Below, piece after piece: positions 1 through 11,640 of a stretch of DNA of 64,000 nucleotides; within the stretch, counting starts at the first letter, position 1; every line of letters starts with the position of its first letter. The DNA is from Amblyornis subalaris. Lineage: Eukaryota; Chordata; Aves; Passeriformes; Ptilonorhynchidae. The notes under the pieces are model-generated. The model had not been told where the DNA came from. It saw only the letters and a list, made by a program, of their open reading frames with translations, and made no database searches. The stretch lies in NCBI GenBank assembly GCA_018881555.1, contig JACAXG010000034.1, positions 1,684,615 to 1,748,614 of the forward strand, written 5' to 3'. The translations under genes and the position numbers were made by a program.

Positions 1-2450
1 TACAGCAGGAACTGTTGATGTCAGTGGCACCATCTGTAGAGCAAGAAGTTACTCAGTGTGATCAAAGATGTAGAAACAAGCTCTCCATAATTTCAAAATG
101 TTTTCCCATCTGGAGTAGCAATCATAAGTACTTTAGTGGAAGACTCTGCCTGTTTTTCCTATCCAGAGTGGGGAATCTTCAACTGTTGTGTGATAGTGAA
201 GCAGTTCCAGAATGGCTGTTGCAGCCATGCCCAGTACATAAAACACTGATTTAAGTCAACAGCATCATCTTATTACACCCAGAACATATGAATTTCTAGA
301 ATAATCTAAACAAGAAACTTAAAAGGAGACAGAGAAAAACCCCAATTTTTAATGAAATGCTAAATTAAATGCTATGTTCTTCATATTTCAGAATAATTTC
401 AGTGAAAATGCATGAGAGTCCTCAGTGGAAAAGGAGAACAACATGGGAAGAGGAGACTGAATTTTCATTTGGGATTTTTAAATGAAAAAATTGTCTAGAC
501 AGCTCCAAGTTACACAGGTAACTTAGCTAGTATGAATAGCCACTGGTGGGGAGTCAGCAAGCCACTCTAGGAAGCCTGGGTATGTTTATTTTACCCTGGG
601 ATTGCACTGAGAAGGGAGAATAACTCTTGTACTATACCTGGTGTATCTCACTGGAGACTTCCCTTCCTCTCTGTGGTCTGGTTTTGCTGGCTGTGTAGAC
701 AGATCTTTTTTTTTGTTTGCTTCTCAAGGAACTGCCTCCAAGCAAGTAAATGAAAGCCATTTCATTTGCTATTTTGTAATTCACCTGAGTANCAGTATTT
801 TTCACGCAATGTATGTCCTTCACTGGCTCATTAATACATCCTGTAGTACTTTATTAAAAAAAAAAGTGGATACATTCCTCTATTTGATGCATCTAAGTGA
901 GTAAATGATGCATTGACTAGACAGAAATGGAATTATGATTTATCACTTCTTTACCTAAGTTTGCTCTTTAATTCTCTGCCTCAGCTTACCCCTGCTTGGG
1001 AGATTCCAAACCATATATACAAAAAAGGAATAAAAAGAGCAGTACAGACCTTTCTTTGACTCAGATGAATGTGTCACTCTTTTAGTAAAAGTCAGAACCC
1101 AAAGCCTTTGATGTGTGAACACGTTATGAACTTTTTTCTCCTGTGCTTTTCATGTTACGAGGACTGGAAAGGACACATTAAATAATGGAGCTCCTCTGAT
1201 ACTCCAAAAGCACCACCAGTATCTTACAGAATATCTATTTTTATAGGTTTTCAACTAACCTGATCTAAATTCATGTTTAACCCATGAGTAGTTGTTCAGA
1301 ATGAAGCAATGGTTCCTCGGTTCCTCTCATGAGGAGTCTCAGTTTAAACCAGCTTGAGTCATTCGAAGTTCAATATTACAGCAAAACTGAGTTAACTTGG
1401 GACAGTTTGTTTTTCTTCTTGTGGGCTTTTCTTTCTAAAAAGTCTTCAAAATTCTTCAGAAGCATTTTGAATTCACACACATACAAATAACAGGATTAGT
1501 GTATGGATGAGTTTGAGGGTTTTGCATGTCAAATGCTTCTCCCCTTTTCACCTCGAGAATAGAGAATATAAATATTTGGAAAATAACAGGTGCTTCAGCT
1601 TTTTCAGGGCTTTTTTTTTTTTTTCTCTCCTTTTTTTTTTCTTTTTTAAACCATGGGAAACCAACCACAAGACTTTTTGTTAGTTAGTTTGCTTTTCTCA
1701 CAAACAGAACCAGCCTTAAAGCTACTTTTTACCATTAATAAATCAAAGAAAGTAGGAAAACTCCTCAGGGCCTACAGGAACCTCCTGTAGCTCATTCCCC
1801 TAACACCAATATAGATCTATCATTACTATATTATCCAACATTAATAGCCTTGGTAGAAACAACAAGAACTATGGCTAAGCAATAGAAAAATGAGATACAC
1901 TGACAGTCTGATCTAATTGCCATCAAAGCCAGGGAGTGAAGAAGCAAGTCACAGGCTGCAGAAAAGTAAGGCTGTTGTATCAGAAGATACTGTCTTTGAA
2001 GGGGGAAAAAGTTTGTCAGTGAAGTCTCACTGAAGTGAAAGATCTGTAGAGCTCTTACTTTTACTTCAATTATAAACTGCAGCAGAGATGAATCAGGGCT
2101 GCCATACTGCCTCTTCCACGATTTTCTTTTAGATTCTTCTCTTTTTTTTTGTAGACAAAGTCACAGTTAAGCAAAATTATTCCCTACTGATTAAATTTTG
2201 TTAGTGTTTGGAGTCAGCAAGCACATGGTATAGCAAGGTGTGCTCCCTGTGCAACAGTTGGAACATCTCTTGCTGTGCCTTCCCCACGGCTGCCAGAAAA
2301 GCAGTGTGTTGGCCAAACCTGCTCTCCTGTGTGGTGATGCTGGGCGAGGGTGATGTGCCATATGCTGCAGCTTGCTTAACTCTCCATCTGAATATTCCCC
2401 CAGTGAAACTCTGTCTCTCATAAACCCAGCATTTTTAACAGCACAGTTTT
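1..2450. other. AT-rich non-coding stretch
   Basis: No gene is recognisable here. The sequence is AT-rich, and the open frames on both strands are short and without familiar motifs. A 37-base pyrimidine tract lies at 1611-1647 (listed separately). The interval 2208-2420 is somewhat less AT-rich and is open on both strands for about 70 codons, but neither translation resembles a known family. I see no repeat family, RNA gene or clear promoter. Confidence 0.6.
1611..1647 (+). repeat. Pyrimidine low-complexity tract
   Basis: The run is T14, then CTCTCC, then T10, C and T6. It is a simple homopyrimidine tract, preceded by GGGC and followed by AAACC. It could serve as a polypyrimidine tract, but no AG acceptor follows at a suitable distance. 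It is most simply low-complexity DNA. Confidence 0.8.
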
Positions 2451-5250
2451 AATCTTGCACTTTGGCTTTTTCTGTGAGTGTGCAGGATAATGGGAGCTGG
2501 GCAAAGGAACCTCTAGCCCCCTCCAGCCCCTTCCTGGGAAGTCCAGCCCAGAGCTCCTAGTGCGATTTTAGCTCTGTTAACTTTTAGCTTGGTGACTTGG
2601 TGAAACACCTCTTTACCCCATGATTCTATACTATTTAAATCAAAAAATCAGTATTGCAGAGTTTTCCGTAGTGTTCCAATNGTTTCAAAGTTTGACATTG
2701 CATTTTGAATCTGTCTTCTAATTAAAGGCAAAGTCAGAGAGCTCACTGGAATAGGAATTCTGGGTGCAAACCAGATCAGTTGCAGAGGTGGTATTGCCTA
2801 TGTAGGCTATTGAGAAAAGTGAGATGTTTTCCATTCACTGTGCTAATTAAAGCTTTTTCATTCATGCATGTAGATTCAGCATTATTGCTATCCTTGCTTG
2901 GCACTGTAGCACAGAGTGTGTTATTGCTGATCAGATGACTGATTTACAATTCATAAAATAATTTCTGAAACAGTTCAGATCTCTGGAGCCTGAAGCCTGG
3001 NGTTAGAAATAACTTTAACTTAACTAGAAAAGCTGGGTGCTTTTGAGGTGGAAAAAATCTGAAATCCTTACTAGGTTTCATTATAAAAAGAAACATTTTT
3101 CTCATTCAGCTGTCCTGTGAGAGTATTTTGGTGGTCTGTGACTGTCGTGAGGAATGACAGCAATAGCATGGCAAAATTCATAAGACTGGTTTGAGTAAAC
3201 TTTTAGGCCACGTATNATATTGCAGAAATGACAGAATGCTAAGTAGACAAAATAAGTTAAAGCATCATCTAATGGATGACTGCATATGATATCTTATGCA
3301 TTTTAGATGTCATTTTGGGTACACAGCAATTTGTGGAACAAGCAGATCAAGGCATTTGCAATAGCATTTTTTGAAAAGAAAATTCACTGGAAGAATTTGA
3401 CAGTGTTTTACACNGCAGTTTTTAATTATGTTTTAGCAGTGTCACTTTGCACTTGAATTTTGAAAATATTATTTATTAATTTAGCATAATTATTGCATAT
3501 GGTGAGCCAGTTTTACTTTGAAATGAAAATCAAAAACTTCTATTTGGACTATGTTCTTAAAAGATTCCTTTTTTTCTCGATATAGATTTTTTCTTGTTGT
3601 TTTCGCTCTACACTGATGTGATGAGGTAAAAAGCTCATTTCTTTCCAAATGAATATATAATGATGCTAGTACTAAAACAGTTAACTGGATAGCTGATATT
3701 TACAAAAATCTTCAAATGTAATGACTTCGAGTTCTTTGTTGAATATTCATTAAATATCCTTTTCTCATAGGGCTTATAAATCCTCTGAAATGCAATACAT
3801 ACACACTTTAAAATTTGACAGAAAATACTCGTATTTCTAAGATAAAGGGTTTTTTCTTCTTTAAGCACTCTCTCAAATCATATATAATCAGGAACATTGG
3901 CAACACTGCTGCTCAGAGAAGGACAGAGTGAACATCAAGAAATCCAAATGAATTCAATCCCATTAAATGTAATGGTGTGGTAAATCTCACTATACCATCT
4001 GCTGTAGAAGGATGAGACACTATTGGAATTCCACATCTTATTTACATAGCAGATAAGAATGTGTTGGGAGATTTATATGGTGAATGAATACCCAGAGACA
4101 AAACTAAGTTTCTAGTCGGTTCACATCTGGGGAACATCTACATCTGTAGAGCATTATACAAAAACTACTGTAAGTTAGCCTTTCTCTGAAAGACCCTGCC
4201 ACTTCATTCCAACATTACCCATTAAAGAAAAAAAAACCAGCACAAAANAGTGAGAAAGTTCCTGCAAACACTGGTGGGAGCTGAGCTACTTCATCACAAG
4301 AAAACATAACCTCCTCTAATTTAGTACATATTTCCCAAAGAATTAGCATCGAACATCGTAACAAATAGGTTGTATCATATTTAAAACATCTGTGCTGTGA
4401 GTTGAGAAATCAACCTGTGGCAAAACATTAAAGAAAATATGCCACAGATTTATTTTTCCCCTGTCTTAAGCATTCAGGTTGACACTCTGCATTTTAACTA
4501 GATTCAAAGCTTTCATTTACTTAATACTGAAATAGAGCTGAGCGGCATCCCAGTTTTAAACCAGATGATATCAGTTGTAACTTGCACAATATATGAACTA
4601 TAGAGGAAAAAAACACTGCACAGTAGCCTCCACATGATATGCTCCTCTTTATCATTATATTTAATAAATCTTGAGCTTGCTTGGGAATGGCATGTCTTTT
4701 GTGCACATTGATTGTAAAACCCATCACTTGTCAATTCAGTTAAACATTAAAGTTCTAATACATCAAAAGTGCATAGGGGAGCTGACCTGGGCTAAGAAAG
4801 CATTTTATGCAGGAATATTAATAGAGTTCTTCTGCAGCTGCCTCATGTACTTCAGATTGGAAACCCCTGAACCAAAGCCAATTGACAGTAACATATTTGG
4901 AAAGGAAGATGCTTTTAAATTACCTCCTTTCCATTTAATCAGACAAGCAACCTCTGAATCCCAAGCCGTAGGTGAATGTTTAAGAGAACATTCTTTATAT
5001 AGTTAGCTGAACCATGCCCAAGAGCACCCACTGACAGCTTTCCTATTACCAGAAGGACAATGAATCATATGAACTTTGCTGACACACATGCCATAATAAT
5101 TGTTACATTTTCTTTTAGAATATATCCTTGGGCTCGCTTTTGGCCTCACCTTAAAGGTGACAGCTTGCAAGCTACATAACCTAGCCTGCCACTAAATCAT
5201 CAATAACAGTTCATAAAATATCCTGTGATAATTTAGCAGTGCATTGGTTC
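2451..5250. other. Non-coding stretch with conserved-element-like texture
   Basis: No gene is recognisable. A C-rich patch lies at 2510-2560. A worn phrase at 2620-2630 (ATGATTCTATA) might be a decayed CR1 tail but is too short to call. Segments at 2800-2960, 3190-3330 and 4670-5010 have dense homeodomain-like cores (TAAT, ATTA) and no simple repeats, the texture typical of conserved non-coding elements. That is a reading of texture only, because I have no alignment. The 111-codon open frame at 4671-5006 matches no family I know. Confidence 0.4.
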
Positions 5251-5940
5251 TGATCCTAATGGAATCAGACATCAGTAGTTATGCTATTTCCTCCTTGGAT
5301 TCTGGATACTTCTATTGAACATTTGTTAAAACAGTTGTTCATCTACAGTGTAGATATTCCTGCCAAGCTTCATGGAAATATTTCTATCCATTACTTTTTA
5401 ACGTCAGCTCTCAGTAGAAGTTTGTCTTTTCTGTTTGGAACTCACTTTGCTGCTATATAGACATCTTTGTTTCATAAAGCAGACACAGTTATAAACATTA
5501 AAACAGACACATTTGTATTCCCTTCAGGATAATGGCCAAATTTTCACAACAGCTTTCCAAGCAGCAACACAGAAACAAGAACATGTTCTGTATTTTCCTA
5601 TGTCACAGCTCTNTTAATTAAGCTTTTTGTTTTCGAAAACATATCTTAGGCAATCCAAATTCATATCTACTTAAATTTTCTCCACTGAATGTTCTTAAAG
5701 AGATTTCTGGGCAATATTAGCATATATTGGATGCTAAGGCAGTATTAATAATATAATTTTTATATTGTTGATATATACATTGTTACAGTGTTACAAAAAA
5801 AATCTTACTGAAGCAATAAGTTCATTACTTTTTCCTTAATCATGGTAAGCATTTGTCGGCAGAACTTGTGACAACAATGTTATCAGAGTGGAGATTTCAA
5901 TAGATTTTAGGCAGTATTTGGTACGTGTTTCCCTTTTGTC
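5251..5940. other. AT-rich non-coding stretch
   Basis: Strongly AT-rich sequence with short AT palindromic stretches around 5740-5790. No gene, RNA or repeat family is visible. Confidence 0.6.
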
Positions 5941-5949
5941 CTGGATTCC

Positions 5950-6240
5950 CTTCTGNTTTTTTTCCAGTTTGGCAGAGTCTTGCGGGTTACTGGTGGTTGG
6001 TGGTGCTGCCTGCAGAGCCCCCACGTCCCTGCCAAACCTGGCACATGGGGGTGGGGATGTCTCTGGCATTCCTGGCAGGCGGTGGCCCCGGAGGCAGGGA
6101 GTGCCCTGGGTCCTGCCTGGCTCACTCANCTGGCTGTCCCTGAGGAAGGGCAGNTGCCACACAAGGAGCTGCCACAGGGATCTTTGGGTGTCAAGGGCTG
6201 CCACCAAACCCAGCGAAGAAGGCATGAAAGTTGACATCAA
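5950..6240. other. GC-rich patch, no gene recognised
   Basis: An abrupt GC-rich island about 290 bp long inside AT-rich DNA, with three ambiguous bases. Both strands are open for 70-140 codons, which follows mainly from the scarcity of stop codons in GC-rich DNA. The proteins are low-complexity (Gly, Pro, Arg, Trp) with no familiar domain. CpG dinucleotides are few, so it does not read as a CpG-island promoter. It could be the body of a decayed mobile element whose 3' tail lies at about 6385-6405, or an old exon. Confidence 0.4.
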
Positions 6241-6299
6241 TTGGCTGCAGTTGGCTGAGTTAGGAGTTGCCAGAGTATTTACCTATGATTTTATGCATC

Positions 6300-6405
6300 T
6301 GATTTGCCAGTGAAGTTCTAACCCATTTAGCTGGGCTGCTTGTGCAGTCAATAAGCTCCTCCAGAGCTGGAACAGCTCTCAGTTCTGTGATTCTATATGA
6401 AAGAC
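6300..6405 (+). mobile_element. Possible decayed CR1 3' end
   Basis: The phrase TTCTGTGATTCTATATG near 6385-6402 resembles the octamer tail (ATTCTATG/ATTCTGTG) that ends avian CR1 LINEs. The preceding 80 bp (CTCCTCCAGAGCTGGAAC and flanks) only weakly resembles a CR1 3' UTR. If real, the element is on the plus strand, 5' truncated and old. The match is much weaker than for the copies at 23.9-24.4 kb. Confidence 0.25.
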
Positions 6406-6636
6406 TTCTGTGATTAGGTCTAGATGTCTAAATAAGATTAATATTAAATCCCTTCTTCACATAAGAAATACTGGGATTTATTTCATAACATAATGGTGGT
6501 TAAAGACAGTGGTGCTCTCAGATACCAGTTCTATAAAAAAATTTTGGATTTCTTACTGTGCAGATTATTCTGTGAATTAATTTTCACATAATTTTATGAA
6601 TTCTTGTAATATTTTAATTTTATTTTTAAAGTAGCT

Positions 6637-6662
6637 ATTTTATTTTGCTATAAAAATAAAAT
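6637..6662. repeat. AT-rich inverted repeat
   Basis: Perfect 10-bp arms, ATTTTATTTT and AAAATAAAAT, are separated by GCTATA. In AT-rich DNA such hairpins arise easily, so no function is implied. Confidence 0.7.
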
Positions 6663-7955
6663 ATTTTTGTTTTACCTGTAAATATAAATGTTTTGCTGTG
6701 AAAAAATACACAATTGAATGCACAAGTCATAGCTACTTTTTTTTATCCCATTCTGTCCCATTCATATCTTTCAAAGGCAGCATCATTTCTAGGTCTGCCC
6801 AACAAAGAAAAGGCTGTGGTTTACAAAACAGTGTTTCTCTTGACCATCTCCAAGAACTCTGTAGATACCATGTATGGAGCTGCAGATGCAGTGGGCTTTT
6901 GGAATGATTAGCATATGATACCTTCTGGCTGCTGTGAGGTTTGAGACCTCCCCAGTTTCAACTGGAGAGAATATGTCATCTTTTTCTCCTCCATCTCCCC
7001 AGAAGGTCTTCTGAGAAAACCCNCCCATGTCTTTCTTGATCTCTCCAAACCTCAGGTTTCCACAAAAGCTTCAGTACCAGTGTTTTCCCAGTCATTCAGG
7101 AGCTTTTGATTTCCTGAGCCTACACCCTGCCTTCTCAGAGAACTTTTCCAGACTGTGACTAAACTCCCTCAGCAACAGCACACGCCTGATTCCTCTGTCC
7201 CTTGTCACTAGGCCGATTATCTTCAACCCTCTGATCTTTCACTCTCTCCTCCCCACACTCTGGCGTTTCTCGTGTGAGCATCTTGTCGTCAGTCTTCTTT
7301 TCTTTCACACCAATCTGTTTCAGATCTAATTTCACATTTCCTCAACTTTGTCCTTGAGAGAACTTACTGTACGTCATGTATGAATAAATACATATATAAA
7401 TAACGATGTGTAAAGGCACATATGAATAAATAGGTCTCATGGTAACTGCAGGATTTGACTGTGACCTCTTTTATTTCTAACCTTTCCTACTGGCATTTTT
7501 TGCTTCTGCTTTTTGCTTATGTTACTTTGTACTAGGATCTTGTCCTCTTTACCATGTGAGGGCATGAAACACCTGATTTATTTGGCAATTCTATTAAAAC
7601 AAAAGTGGACAAACCCCATGCAAATGTAGTTCTTGCATTCACCTGATCTACTGCTTATTTNCTTAGCCAAAATGAAGAGAAATGGTTGAGTTGCCTTCTC
7701 TAGAGAACATCTTAAGTCCTAATGAACATTATGCAACAGGGAAATACAGGAGTTACGAAACCTCTCCAAGACACAATTCCTATTATTCCCTCTGAAGGGT
7801 TGTCACACTTTTATCTTAGCTTTCCATTACAATAAAGACCTTTACTGTTGTCTGACTTCTGACTAATCACTATGGAAAATACACTCTAATGAAAATTATT
7901 TTGCATCTGTACAGGAAGTAATGGTGACTAGTCAAAATACTGAAGGTCTCATAAA

Positions 7956-7979
7956 AATAAATACAAAAATGTATTTATT
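7956..7979. repeat. AT-rich inverted repeat, 10-bp arms
   Basis: The arms AATAAATACA and TGTATTTATT are perfectly complementary around an AAAA loop. The left arm contains AATAAA and its complement lies in the right arm, so either strand carries a potential polyadenylation hexamer. Probably a chance AT palindrome. Confidence 0.7.
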
Positions 7980-8358
7980 CTTTACAAACAGATTTTTGCC
8001 TTTTTCTTTTCTCAGAACACTGGAAAAAATTACAAAAAGTTCTATGATAGGACTGTGTGTGAAGCAGTGAACCATAAGTCAAACCTAGTGTGAATCAGAA
8101 TCCATTATGAGTTCAAGCTGCATTCATTCATTCATCTTATTTCTCATTTTTATACTTCTAACATCCTTCTCTACAGGCAAACTTATAGATTTTGCTTGGT
8201 TTTTATGCTCAACCCCACCCATCCAGAGTCATGGAAATAACACAGAAAATGCTATTTTCTATCTTTGTCATGGCAAAAATATATCGCCATACAGTCCCGA
8301 TCCTTCAGAGTCACCCTTTCAGAAGGAGAGGAGGCTGGGTGCTGCAGGTGGCCATAGC

Positions 8359-8373
8359 CTGCTGCTGCTGCTG
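8359..8373 (+). repeat. (CTG)5 trinucleotide run
   Basis: Five perfect CTG units sit in a locally GC-rich patch (8320-8400). The run is short and probably stable, though it could be polymorphic. Confidence 0.85.
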
Positions 8374-9340
8374 GAGCACGGCCTCAGGACCCAGGAGCAT
8401 TTATAGCTCCATCCACCCCATATGTGTGGGTGGCTACTTTTTGAAGAGAAAAACGGTGTTATAGTTTTTGTAAGACAGACTGAATACTCTGAAGTGTTCC
8501 AATTGCTAAATGTGCCTAAAAATGCCTGTCAGTTGAGACACTGCCAGACCACGGAACAGGCAATAATCCTATTCTGCTTTGGAGTATTTTCAGGTTGAAA
8601 AACTAATTTTTATTTTCGGCATAGAAGACATAAATTCTCTTCTGAAAACAACCAAATGTTGTTTAGGAGATACAAATACGTGGCTCCTAAAAAGCAGAAG
8701 GCTACTCTTGTCCTCCTTACAGTCTCTCCATCCTAGTGAGGACAGTGATGCTAGCTCAGAAATACCACTGTTGAGTAATAAAAATGTGTTTCACCATGGG
8801 GAATTTTTTTTTAGTTATTATTCCACAGACTTTCAAATGTTTTGTATGCCTATGAAAAATACAATGCCCTATTCTACCTAGCCATGAAGCACAAAACTCC
8901 ATTTTATTGATTGAGGGATGTCAGCAGTAAGCATATTAATACTTATTCACAGTGTTTTTCCTATGGCATTCTGACATTAACTATGATAGGAAAAATCCTA
9001 GGGTATTCCTAGGCACAAAATAAATCGAATTTTTAATGGAAGCTTAGATCTCACCAGAGCCCTTTTTTTATCCTGAGGTTTTAGCCATGCAGGATGGAGC
9101 CCATTAAGCAGAAGAGCAGTGAAACAATATTGCAGAACAGCACATGTTTANTCATTAATGAAAAGTTCTGATATAAAACTGGACATTTCTTGCAGGGTGG
9201 AATCTTTTCATTCTTGGTTTTGGGAGGGAGGAAGACAGCAGAAAGGAGGGGGAGGAATCCTTTAATTGTTAGTGCAGGTTTTAAACTGACAAGCCTCAAA
9301 GGCAGAATACTGACTCTTTGATCTTAAAAGGGTTGTAAAA

Positions 9341-9540
9341 GGATGGTCTCACTTGTGTTTATTCAAATGTTTGCAGGTAAACGCTGATAATCTAAACTGA
9401 GTCAAAGCTGCAGAATTTAGCATAAGTGATTTGCATATCAAGAGCCTCAAAATAAATACCAATTCAGAGATCTTAAATGTTGTCAAAAACTAATCACGAC
9501 TCGAAATTAACTTGGGGCTTGTCTATGTATGAAAGTCTGT
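9341..9540. promoter_or_regulatory. Candidate conserved element with POU octamer
   Basis: A repeat-free stretch holds a perfect octamer ATTTGCAT at 9429-9436, extended to ATTTGCATATCA, next to several AT-rich homeodomain-like cores. The octamer is the known binding sequence of POU-domain factors. One 8-mer can occur by chance in 64 kb, so a regulatory role is inference only. Confidence 0.25.
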
Positions 9541-11640
9541 GCTCAGGAAACTAAAACATCCCTTGGCACCCGGCGGTCTAAGAGGTGTGTTCAATCCCCA
9601 CGCAGAGGGCTGTGTGGCAGCTGCAGGTGTCTGCAGTCACGTATCGGCTGGTTTGGGGCAGATCGAGCCAAAGGGCAACCCGGCAGGGCAAAGAGCTGAG
9701 CTGTGTGTCCTCACCACCAGACCTGCTCCACTGGAGACGTCCTTTGGAGACAACCTGGAGCTGATTCTAGTTAATAGCTGGGAGAACTGCTTCTAGCGAG
9801 TGCTCTTGTAGAAATCCTCATTTCTCTGTTTCTGGGCAGAGTTGTTAATTCTTGAACTACTGGATTCTTGACAAGTTTTTTTACTATGTGTAATTATTCG
9901 TATTTCAAGTAATGGTGTCACAGTTTCTAAATTACTTGATTGTCTTCAAAATCTATTTTTAGCACCTGGTTCCTGCTACTTATTTTACAGCTAATGACTT
10001 CTTGGCATAATTTTGTGCCTGTTACTTGACGGAAGGAATGTACATCCTGTATNAGCACTGAGCGCCCCGTTTGGAAGTGCAGATCCTTCATACTTCCTCT
10101 CAGAAAGTCAACAGAAAATTGTGTTTTGGAAGTCTTCTGTGTGCACAAATGCTGCAACTGAGGAAATGAGATACTAATAATTAACATTTATCAAGTCAGA
10201 TCACCCGTACCACCCAACTTAATAACATAAGATAAAAGTTTCANCATCTCGATTCCCTTTGGGGAATATTTAAGATATCAATATGTATAAAAGAGATTAG
10301 GAAATTCAATTTGTGCAAAAATTTACAAATTGTTTCCCTCAGTCCGACCAATGTCTCTTTATGTGGGAAGAACAGCTTATTGAAGCACCCCAGAGTTAGG
10401 TCAGCACTTCAGTCCTTCTCCTTCTGTACATTTCTGTGCATTCCCAATTTGCCTCTTACATAGACATCAGAGATCTGTAAGATTAAGAGCAGTTCTGGGC
10501 GTTAGAAATATATTGATGACAGGCTCCAACATAAGGAAAAATTAGAAGCAAGCAACTGACTTTTTCAGCTGGTCATTGCTTCCTCAATTCCCTCTTCTGA
10601 TGTTTGTTACCTACAAGATCTCTCTATTTTGATGTGCCTGAAGTTCGAGCTGGTTACAGTACAGGTTACTCTTCANGGAGTAAAAGTGGTATGTTACCAA
10701 TCAGTATAGCAACTTGGTAAATCATAAAAAGTCAGTCTAGGTTTCGGTTCTCTAGAACTGGGTCTCCGTGAGAAGTGGATAAATGCCTGCTGGATCCAGC
10801 TATGGGTCTTGNACTGAGATTTTCATATAAAATTAAGCATTGCACAGTAAATTTGTTACCTTTTTAAAGATCTAGCTCTTAAGAAGCATAGCTGAAGCCC
10901 TTTTAGCTCTAATGTCCTGAGTTNAAGTTTGCTGTTAGTACAGTTATGTCAGGCCATAAATTTATCTGAAATTATTTAGAATAAGAAGGCTTTTGAGTAA
11001 CAAATAAGCTCTTTTTATTGTAATATTTAAAAAATAATAATTGTTGGACACGGTAGGAAAGCAATTTTTGAGAATTTGTGGAAATTCTGATTATCATCTT
11101 TCTTCCTTTCTCTGGAAGGAAGGTCTGCCAGCACCAGGGAGAAGCTGGAGTGCTAACAGAAGCACTCAGCACCTACCTAATGCCAGCCCTGCCCTCTGAT
11201 GATGGCACTAAATCCTGACATTCAGAAAACTTCTCTGCTGGTGTTGCCATAGTTCCCTGAGCTCGGCACCTGCAATCCAGCTGCCTCCCCACTGCGATGA
11301 CTCATTGACATTTCAACACTCTGCTCGTCCACCTTATTGACTCTCCAACTTCCTGCCTTATTGTTTTATTCCCGTTCTCTGCCCACTTTTCCCAGTCCCA
11401 TTCTACCCATCTTTTATCAGTCAGATGTCCACAGCCCATCTGACTCGGAAATTTTCATTTGCCTTATAGGATGTCTTTTCTTTCTCCCAGCTCCTGTCCA
11501 CAGAACACACAGAGTGGTTTGAATATCTTACCCCAAGTTCTCTTACTTGTAAAACAGAATAATAACTGACCAACAAGCAGTCACACCTGGCCATTAACAA
11601 CATTCAGTTCAAGCCTGCTGCTGTCTGAGCATGCGTCTAA
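9541..11640. other. Non-coding stretch, two GC-richer patches
   Basis: A GC-richer patch at 9540-9790 has an 85-codon open frame with no recognised domain. The plus strand is pyrimidine-rich over about 11220-11530, with a TGACTCA AP-1-type heptamer at 11298-11304. Between these the sequence is ordinary AT-rich DNA. No gene, RNA or repeat family is recognised. Confidence 0.5.

Larger units (their letters stand above)
6406..9340. other. Non-coding stretch with AT hairpins and strand bias
   Basis: No gene is recognisable. AT hairpins lie at 6637-6662 and 7956-7979. A pyrimidine-rich plus strand extends over about 7010-7330. A (CTG)5 run sits at 8359-8373. The open frame at about 6714-6911 ends in an ordinary-looking protein stretch, but it matches nothing I know and has no splice context. 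The 100-codon frame at 8579-8881 is likewise unrecognised. Confidence 0.5.

Noticed and set aside
9570..9620. tRNA-like phrase GTGTTCAATCCCCAC resembling a T-arm
   Set aside because: The B-box consensus is not met, no A box lies at the right distance, and no cloverleaf could be drawn.
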